The translations under genes and the position numbers were made by a program. The notes under the pieces were generated by a model. The model worked only from the letters and a program-made list of their open reading frames with translations, was not told the DNA's origin and did not search any database. Positions 33,918 to 39,468 of a DNA stretch of 39,468 nt are shown here, one piece after another. The DNA is taken from contig NZ_JAELUC010000034.1 of the NCBI RefSeq assembly GCF_016429155.1, positions 1 to 39,468 of the forward strand, given 5' to 3'. The stretch's first letter is position 1; the number at the start of each line of letters is the position of its first letter. Origin of the DNA: Pedobacter sp. ASV12 (lineage in GTDB: Bacteria > Bacteroidota > Bacteroidia > Sphingobacteriales > Sphingobacteriaceae).

Positions 33918-34840
33918 GCCAACAACTGTTTGAGTTTATAGCCCCAGGCATATTTGAGCAAGAAATTAAACTTGCTCAGCTTCGATTTCTTTTGGATAAA
34001 CAGGAGCTTGTCTTGATGCCTGTACATGAAAAAGAATAATGCAAACGAAAAATAGGCATTCATTCGCCGTTCGGTTAGCTTGAGCAGCCTGCTTTTAAAT
34101 GATTGGAAATTATTGTGCGCATAGGCTTCAAAAACCTGTATGCGCTTATATTCTTTCTCGATCTGCAACAAGGCGTTCCGCTTTTTAGCCTGTCCCCTGT
34201 CTAGCCTTAGTATATTGGTGTTGGCTTGGGTGTGTTGGCGGTATTTGACCAAGCAATCGTTTACAAAGCCAACGTTGCCGTTGCAGGCCGCCATATAAAC
34301 AATCCACCAGTCGTGGAAACTGTTGGTGTCGAAAGCGCTGAAAAAGGCGACTAGTTCTTTCTTAAACAACATGGCGTGTCCCGAAACGCAATTTTCCATC
34401 AAGAATACCCGCGAATCGTTGCCGGCATAAAAATTCCTGATATCGCTCATTTTGCGACCCATGCTTTCGCCAGCTTCGGTAATAAATCCGGAGTTGTGGT
34501 ATAGCAACAAATTGTCTTTGATTTCGGCGGCCATGAAGCTGATTTTGTGCAGCTCCCAAATATCGTCTTGGTCGGCCAGGGCAATCAATTCTCCTTGGCA
34601 AAGCGAAATAGCCTTTTCAAAATTCCTGATGTAGCCTAGGTTTTGTTCGTTTTGGTAAACCTTAAAAAATGGATAGCGAGCCTCGTAAGCCCTTAAAATA
34701 TCCATGGTGTTGTCTTTAGAGCCATCATCGAGCACCACAACCTCCAGGTTTGGATAATCTTGTCCAACCAGCGTGTCGAGCTGTTCGGCCAGGTATTTTT
34801 CGCCGTTATAGGTGCACAAGGCAATAGAGACCAGCTGCAT
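33914..34840 (-). CDS. Glycosyltransferase, GT2 family (rhamnosyltransferase-like)
   Basis: The 308-residue GT-A enzyme begins VSIALCTYNGEKYLAEQLDT, with VVVLDDGSKDNT (35-45) and the metal-binding ALADQDDIW (87-95), and has a basic C-terminal helix region. This pattern is common in rhamnosyltransferases, but the sugar is not certain. It lies six bases after the ABC exporter gene on the same strand, so exporter and transferase are coupled. It converges on the plus-strand GT4 gene. Confidence 0.92.
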   Translation of the reverse strand: MQLVSIALCTYNGEKYLAEQLDTLVGQDYPNLEVVVLDDGSKDNTMDILRAYEARYPFFKVYQNEQNLGYIRNFEKAISLCQGELIALADQDDIWELHKISFMAAEIKDNLLLYHNSGFITEAGESMGRKMSDIRNFYAGNDSRVFLMENCVSGHAMLFKKELVAFFSAFDTNSFHDWWIVYMAACNGNVGFVNDCLVKYRQHTQANTNILRLDRGQAKKRNALLQIEKEYKRIQVFEAYAHNNFQSFKSRLLKLTERRMNAYFSFALFFFMYRHQDKLLFIQKKSKLSKFNFLLKYAWGYKLKQLLA

Positions 34841-34846
34841 CGGCCG

Positions 34847-36673
34847 TTAATCGTTAAAGGTTTGCATATCGATCAATCGCTTGTACAAGCCGTTGTGGGC
34901 CATCAGTTCCTGGTGGGTGCCGCTTTCGGCAATCTGCCCCTTGTCTATCACCACAATTTTATCGGCCTGTTGGATGGTGCTTAAACGGTGCGCAATAACA
35001 ATCGAGGTTCTGTTCTGCATCAGGTTGTTCAAGGCCTCCTGAACCAGCTTTTCCGATTCGGTATCGAGCGCAGAAGTCGCTTCGTCCAGCAGCATGATCG
35101 GCGGGTTGGCCAATACGGCCCTGGCAATGCAGATGCGTTGCCTTTGGCCCCCAGAAAGCCTGTTGCCCCTGTCGCCAACGGTCGATTGATAGCCCTGATC
35201 CGTATTTAAAATGAATTCGTGCGCATTGGCAATTTTGGCGGCGGCCATCACTTCCTCTTCGGTAGCGTTGGGTTTGCCAAAGGCGATGTTGTTGAATATG
35301 GTGTCGTTAAACAAAAACGATTCTTGGTTAACCGTACCCATTTGCGCCCTGATGCTTTCTACGGTCAGGTCTTGGTAGGGGTGGCCGTCTATTTTGATTA
35401 CCCCTGATTTAGGGTCATGAAAACGAGGGATCAAATCCATCAGCGTGCTTTTCCCCCCACCCGAAGGACCCACCAAGGCCAGGGTTTTTCCTTTGTCGAT
35501 GCTCAGGTTGATGTGGTTGAGCACCTGTTTTTCGCCGTAGCTGAACGATACGTTTTCCAGCACAATGGCATCGCTAAATTGACCCAGGGTTTTGGCATCG
35601 GGCTTATTGGTAAGCTCGGGTTTGGTATCGATGAGGTCGAGTACCCTCTCGCCGGCAGATATACCCGAATGAATGCCGCTGAACGAATCGGTCAATGCCT
35701 TAATCGGTTGCATAATCTGTGAAAAAGTGGCAATGTAAACCACAAACTTATCCGGGCTCAATTCGCCTTGTCCGCTCAATATCATGGTGCCGCCATACAA
35801 CAAAATGAACACGACTACCAAAACGCCCAAGGTTTGCGAAACCGGTGAAGCCAATTGCTGCCTGCGCACCATTTTACGGTTCAGGAAAGAATAGAACTTG
35901 TTTTCTTCGTTAAACTTGTCTTTTGTTCTTTCGGTAGCATTAAAGGCCTTGATAATTTTGATGCCGCTCAAAGCCTCGTCTAAAAAGCCGATCATTTTGG
36001 CGAAAGATTCGTGCGCCTGTGTAGCCTGCTGCTTTAGGCGTTTTACAATTTTGCTGATGATAAAACCCGAAACCGGAATTACCAACAAAGAAAAAAGCGT
36101 GAGCTTAACCGAGATAGAAAGCAATACCCCCACCCAAAATATCAATTGCAAGGGCTCCTTAAAAACAACCTGTAGCGTGTTGGTTACGGTAAATTGCACC
36201 ACTTGCACATCTGAAGCTACCTTAGAAATCACATCGCCTTTGCGTTCGTTGTTAAAATAGCCGACATGCAGGTTCATCACGTTGTCAAAAACCGCTTTTC
36301 TGAAGTTTAATAAAGTGTGCACCCTCAGGTCTTCCATATAACGCTGCGAAAAATAGCGGAAGAAGTTGGACAAGAACACCGTAACCGCAATAGCCAGGCT
36401 GATCAGTTTCAAGGCGTACACGCCATCGTGCTGTGTAATTATTTGATGGATATAGTCGCTGAACTTTCCTACAATGTCGATTGCCGACCTGTCGCTTACC
36501 ACTTTGATGAGGCCGCTTTTGCCTTTTGGCAAGAATAAGGCGGTCATCAATGGACCCAGCAAAGTAAACAACAAGGTATTGAAAATAGTGGCAAACAAGG
36601 TTGCGATGATATAGGGAATCGCAAATTTTTCGATTGGCTTTGCGAAGGATAATAATCTGAAATAGGTTTTCAT
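34847..36673 (-). CDS. MsbA-like ABC exporter, fused permease and ATPase
   Basis: The 608-residue half-transporter has six transmembrane helices (about 1-330, with HVGYFNNERKGDVISKVASD) and an ATP-binding domain with Walker A LVGPSGGGKST (near 400), signature LSGGQRQRICIARA (near 505) and Walker B IMLLDEATSALD. Homodimers of this type export lipid A, lipid-linked sugars or peptides. With glycosyltransferases on both sides, a lipid-linked glycan is the likely cargo (inference). There is no peptidase domain, so it is not a double-glycine bacteriocin exporter. Confidence 0.93.
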   Translation of the reverse strand: MKTYFRLLSFAKPIEKFAIPYIIATLFATIFNTLLFTLLGPLMTALFLPKGKSGLIKVVSDRSAIDIVGKFSDYIHQIITQHDGVYALKLISLAIAVTVFLSNFFRYFSQRYMEDLRVHTLLNFRKAVFDNVMNLHVGYFNNERKGDVISKVASDVQVVQFTVTNTLQVVFKEPLQLIFWVGVLLSISVKLTLFSLLVIPVSGFIISKIVKRLKQQATQAHESFAKMIGFLDEALSGIKIIKAFNATERTKDKFNEENKFYSFLNRKMVRRQQLASPVSQTLGVLVVVFILLYGGTMILSGQGELSPDKFVVYIATFSQIMQPIKALTDSFSGIHSGISAGERVLDLIDTKPELTNKPDAKTLGQFSDAIVLENVSFSYGEKQVLNHINLSIDKGKTLALVGPSGGGKSTLMDLIPRFHDPKSGVIKIDGHPYQDLTVESIRAQMGTVNQESFLFNDTIFNNIAFGKPNATEEEVMAAAKIANAHEFILNTDQGYQSTVGDRGNRLSGGQRQRICIARAVLANPPIMLLDEATSALDTESEKLVQEALNNLMQNRTSIVIAHRLSTIQQADKIVVIDKGQIAESGTHQELMAHNGLYKRLIDMQTFND

Positions 36674-36691
36674 CTAAATATATAAAGGATA

Positions 36692-36699
36692 CAAAGTTA
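36692..36699 (-). promoter_or_regulatory. -7 element for the ABC exporter operon
   Basis: The minus strand reads TAACTTTG, a perfect -7 match 18 bases before the start codon. No good -33 triplet is seen. Confidence 0.45.
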
Positions 36700-36835
36700 C
36701 ATTTTTTGTTCTTTGTTTAAGATGGCTGGTTTTTTAAGCCCGTAATATTACATGGTACAAACGGAAGGCATCAACCTAAAGTATAGCGAGGCAGAATTGA
36801 TAAAAATATGTTTCTTTGTAAAGAATAGTTAGCCC

Positions 36836-37735
36836 ATGAATTCGTATTTGAAGCTTAAGGAAGGTATAGAAAAAGGAGATTTCAGGATATTGGCCAGGGC
36901 CTTAACCCTGGTAGAGAACAATATTGAGCCATCTTTAGCCTTGCTCAAGGCCATTCGGGTTAAAAACGAAGTTCCGGTTTTGGGCATTACCGGCCCTCCG
37001 GGCGCGGGCAAGAGCACATTAGTTAATGCCATAACGGCACATTTTGCAGGTCAAGGCAAAAAGGTAGCCATTTTGGCCGTAGATCCTACCTCGCCATTTA
37101 ATTTTGGCTCGTTGCTGGGCGATCGGATCAGGATGGTGCAACAGTTCAATAACCCCAATGTGTTTATCCGCTCTATCGCCACCCGTGGCGCCTTGGGTGG
37201 CATCTCTGTCAAAACGCTGGAGATGGTAGATGTGATGCGGTCGGCTAACTTCGACCTGATTTTGGTGGAAACCGTAGGCGTTGGCCAATCGGAAGTGGAA
37301 ATTGCTGGCCTTGCCGATAAAACGCTGGTGGTGCTCGTACCCGAATCGGGCGACGAAATACAACACATCAAATCTGGATTGATGGAAATTGCGCAGGGCT
37401 TTGTGGTTAATAAGGCCGATAGAGAGGGAGCCGATATGTTTGCCAACAAATTGAAGAAGCTCGTAAGCCAGCAGCACCAGGATATTCCGGTTTTTAAAAC
37501 GGTGGCCGACAAAAACGAAGGCCTGGCCAGCTTGTGCAAGTGGATTGCCAAAACAGACAAAATCAACAACGAGCGCCGTAATTTTCTAATGGCCGAAAAA
37601 GCTTTTCAGCTGATCCAGCATCGCCGGATGCTGGATATCGATAAAACAAAGCTCCGTCAGGCAGTTGACGAAGCTTTGCTAAGATCAGATTTTAATATTT
37701 ACCAATTTGCCGAAGCTTGGCCTAAGCATTCATAA
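36836..37735 (+). CDS. meaB: MeaB-type GTPase, methylmalonyl-CoA mutase chaperone
   Basis: MeaB/ArgK GTPases protect and reload B12-dependent methylmalonyl-CoA mutase. The 299 residues contain Walker A GPPGAGKST (53-61), VDPTSPFNFGSLLGDRIRM, the signature VETVGVGQSEVEIAGLADK and the base-recognition motif NKADREGAD. No mutase gene lies in the window, so the partner must be elsewhere or the protein serves another acyl-CoA mutase. It converges on pepP with a 14-base overlap of the 3' ends. Length is slightly short of the usual 310-330. Confidence 0.92.
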   Translation: MNSYLKLKEGIEKGDFRILARALTLVENNIEPSLALLKAIRVKNEVPVLGITGPPGAGKSTLVNAITAHFAGQGKKVAILAVDPTSPFNFGSLLGDRIRMVQQFNNPNVFIRSIATRGALGGISVKTLEMVDVMRSANFDLILVETVGVGQSEVEIAGLADKTLVVLVPESGDEIQHIKSGLMEIAQGFVVNKADREGADMFANKLKKLVSQQHQDIPVFKTVADKNEGLASLCKWIAKTDKINNERRNFLMAEKAFQLIQHRRMLDIDKTKLRQAVDEALLRSDFNIYQFAEAWPKHS

Positions 37736-39011
37736 GCGCCTCGATTTCTTCGACCGCAATCGGAATATTGGCCATCAGGTCAATGTTGCCGCCTTCGGTA
37801 ATCAGGATATCGTTTTCTAGCCTTACGCCAAAACCTTCTTCCGGGATATAGATGCCCGGTTCGCAAGTGAGGATATTGCCCACGGCAAAGGGCGTATATC
37901 TGCCCGCAAAGTCGTGCACATCAATGCCCAGGTGATGGGAAGTGCCGTGCATGAAATATTTTTTGTAGGCCGGATAAGCCGGGTTTTGGTTTTTAACCTC
38001 TGCGGCAGTAATGAGTTTGAGCTTCAGCAGCTGTTCGGTCATGATTTCGCCAACCTGTTCGTGATAGGTATTCCATACTGCGCCGGCAATCATCAGTTTT
38101 TTGGCTTCGTGCATCACATGCAATACGGCATTATATACCTCTTTCTGGCGGGTGGTGAAACGGCCGTTTACCGGAATGGTACGGGTAAGGTCGGCATTAT
38201 AGTTGCCGTATTCGGCGCCAAAATCCATTAAAATCAGTTCGCCGTCTTTACAGGTTTGGTTATTGTCGGTATAATGCAGGATGTTGGCGTTTTGTCCGGC
38301 TGCAATGATGGGCGAATAGGCATGTCCAGTGGCGCGTTGCCTGATAAACTCATGGATAATTTCGGCTTCAATTTCATATTCCGTTACGCCTGGCTTTACA
38401 AATTGGAGCACCCTTAAAAAGGCATCGCGGGTAATATCGCAGGCTTTTTGGGTCAACTCTACTTCTATGGGCGATTTGATGGCCCGAAGTTGGCGCAACA
38501 AAGGCGCGGCGCGTTCAAACTGATGAAGTGGATAGTTTTGGCGAAGCTGTTCGATAAACCTGATGTCGCGGTAGCTCACGGTGTGCAGGTAACGGTCGTT
38601 TTCGTTAAGGTTCAGGTAAACATGGTCGGCATAGTTGATAATGCTGTGCAGGATGTTTTCGAAATCGGCCAACCAGTAAATGGCGGTGATGCCAGAAGTC
38701 TGACTTGCTTGGTCTTTGGTATATTTATGGCCTTCCCAAACCTTAATGTGGTCATTTGTCTGTCTTAAAAACAGGACTTCTCTGTATTGAGGATTAGGAC
38801 AGTCGGGATAAATCAATAAAATGGATTGTTCCTGATCAATACCAGAAAGGTAAAAAAGATCGGCGTTTTGCTTAAATTGAAAATTTTGGTCGCCGCTTCT
38901 GGGAAATTCGTTATTCGACTGAAATATAGCTATTGAATTGTTTTTCAGCAGTTTACGGAAATTTTTTCTGTTTTCGACGAACAATGAGTTGTTTATTTGG
39001 TGATACTTCAT
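37722..39011 (-). CDS. pepP: Aminopeptidase P family metallopeptidase
   Basis: Aminopeptidase P removes an N-terminal residue that precedes proline. The start at 39011 gives 429 residues beginning MKYHQINNSLFVENR; the open frame runs 46 codons further, but that stretch is atypical and crosses a perfect promoter element. An N-terminal creatinase-like domain precedes the pita-bread catalytic domain. Metal ligands are in LMDFGAEYGNYNADLTRT (two Asp), GTSHHLGIDVHD (His), CEPGIYIPEEGFGVR (Glu) and LENDI (Glu). Confidence 0.93.
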   Translation of the reverse strand: MKYHQINNSLFVENRKNFRKLLKNNSIAIFQSNNEFPRSGDQNFQFKQNADLFYLSGIDQEQSILLIYPDCPNPQYREVLFLRQTNDHIKVWEGHKYTKDQASQTSGITAIYWLADFENILHSIINYADHVYLNLNENDRYLHTVSYRDIRFIEQLRQNYPLHQFERAAPLLRQLRAIKSPIEVELTQKACDITRDAFLRVLQFVKPGVTEYEIEAEIIHEFIRQRATGHAYSPIIAAGQNANILHYTDNNQTCKDGELILMDFGAEYGNYNADLTRTIPVNGRFTTRQKEVYNAVLHVMHEAKKLMIAGAVWNTYHEQVGEIMTEQLLKLKLITAAEVKNQNPAYPAYKKYFMHGTSHHLGIDVHDFAGRYTPFAVGNILTCEPGIYIPEEGFGVRLENDILITEGGNIDLMANIPIAVEEIEALMNA

Positions 39012-39043
39012 ACAATTACTGATTTGAATTGGGGTGCTTCGTC

Positions 39044-39051
39044 CAAATGTA
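39044..39051 (-). promoter_or_regulatory. -7 element for pepP
   Basis: The minus strand reads TACATTTG, a perfect -7 match, with a TTG-like TTC about 20 bases upstream. Start near 39037, leader about 26 bases before 39011. Confidence 0.55.
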
Positions 39052-39126
39052 ATAAAATACAAACATTTTAAGAAGTTTGGAACGGAGTTTGCATGGTGTT
39101 TTGAGATTATAAAAATTTGTTTAATT

Positions 39127-39159
39127 TTGTATTGCAAAAAATTATACAATTAATATTTG
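39127..39159 (+). promoter_or_regulatory. Possible promoter of the truncated exported protein
   Basis: TTG (39127-39129) and TAATATTTG (39151-39159) lie 21 bases apart. The second is one base longer than the TAnnTTTG consensus. The ATG is 23 bases downstream. Confidence 0.4.
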
Positions 39160-39182
39160 TTTAACCTTAAAAAAGAAAAATT

Positions 39183-39319
39183 ATGAATTATTCTACTTTA
39201 AAGAAAGGTGTTGCGGCCTCTTTAGTAGCATTATTGGGAGTAACAACTCTTGCTAGTGCTCAGGATGCTCCTGCATCATCTTCTGCCAAAGTGTTTGGTG
39301 GAAGAGGACAGTACAGAAC
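39183..39319 (+). CDS. Exported protein, 3' truncated by contig end
   Basis: Only 45 codons remain before the adapter at 39320. They begin with a Sec signal peptide (MNYSTLKKGVAASLVALL, then GVTTLASAQ with cleavage after about residue 26) followed by DAPASSSAKVFGGRGQYRT. The start of the mature part reminds me of Sphingobacteriaceae OmpA-type outer-membrane proteins, but too little is left to be sure. Confidence 0.6.

Positions 39320-39468
<149 letters not shown>

Noticed and set aside
34847..36673. ABC exporter as the transporter of the six-cysteine peptide
   Set aside because: It lacks an N-terminal C39 peptidase domain and is about 27 kb away inside a glycan cluster.

Overview
The window is one assembled contig of a Bacteroidota chromosome, most likely a Pedobacter-like member of the Sphingobacteriaceae. 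The assignment rests on phylum-typical families (DUF4270, DUF4920, the LemA/DUF3137 pair, a half-size glycogen synthase-like protein, a 29-residue AURKAIP1/COX24-type protein, a CarB without its C-terminal allosteric domain), on many upstream TAnnTTTG -7 elements, several with a TTG about 20 nt further up, and on the near absence of Shine-Dalgarno sequences. No database search was possible, so the genus is an inference. Both contig ends are sequencing artefacts: Nextera mosaic-end sequence plus poly-C at the left, and Nextera adapter plus poly-G at the right. Genomic sequence runs from about 77 to 39319, and the first and last genes are cut by these ends.

Layout. 79-2598: carB (5' truncated). 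2765-4867: lemA-DUF3137 operon and a secreted DUF4920 protein. 5051-5296: a terminator, a possible tiny peptide gene and a pair of direct repeats that look like an insertion-sequence end. 5349-6725: radA. 7000-7666: an accessory pocket with an unrecognised acidic protein and a double-glycine, six-cysteine peptide precursor. 7744-12383: nucleic-acid housekeeping (RNase G, an mS38/bS22-like peptide, a TPR protein, HU, MutY, SSB). 12436-18150: glmS, DUF4270 lipoprotein, half-size glycogen synthase, and panC/panD. 18159-21721: an outer-membrane TonB-dependent-type receptor beside a membrane-bound AraC regulator. 21918-23999: acyl-CoA dehydrogenase, a small holin-like membrane protein and a lipoprotein. 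24021-28862: the rimP-nusA-infB operon with a terminator-like hairpin in its leader and an internal infB promoter. 28891-36673: a surface-glycan cluster (acyltransferase, FkbM methyltransferase, four glycosyltransferases, MsbA-like ABC exporter) in mixed orientation. 36836-39319: meaB, aminopeptidase P and the start of an exported protein.

Most of the window is conserved core genome. The parts that core annotation does not explain are the six-cysteine peptide locus, the rimP leader hairpin, a glmS promoter that lies inside the preceding gene's terminator, several promoters placed so close to the start codon that the mRNA would be leaderless, the repeat pair beside radA with the possible small transcript next to it, and the purine/pyrimidine repeat island between panC and panD. 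I saw no CRISPR array, no rRNA or tRNA gene, no intact transposase and no recognisable defence system.
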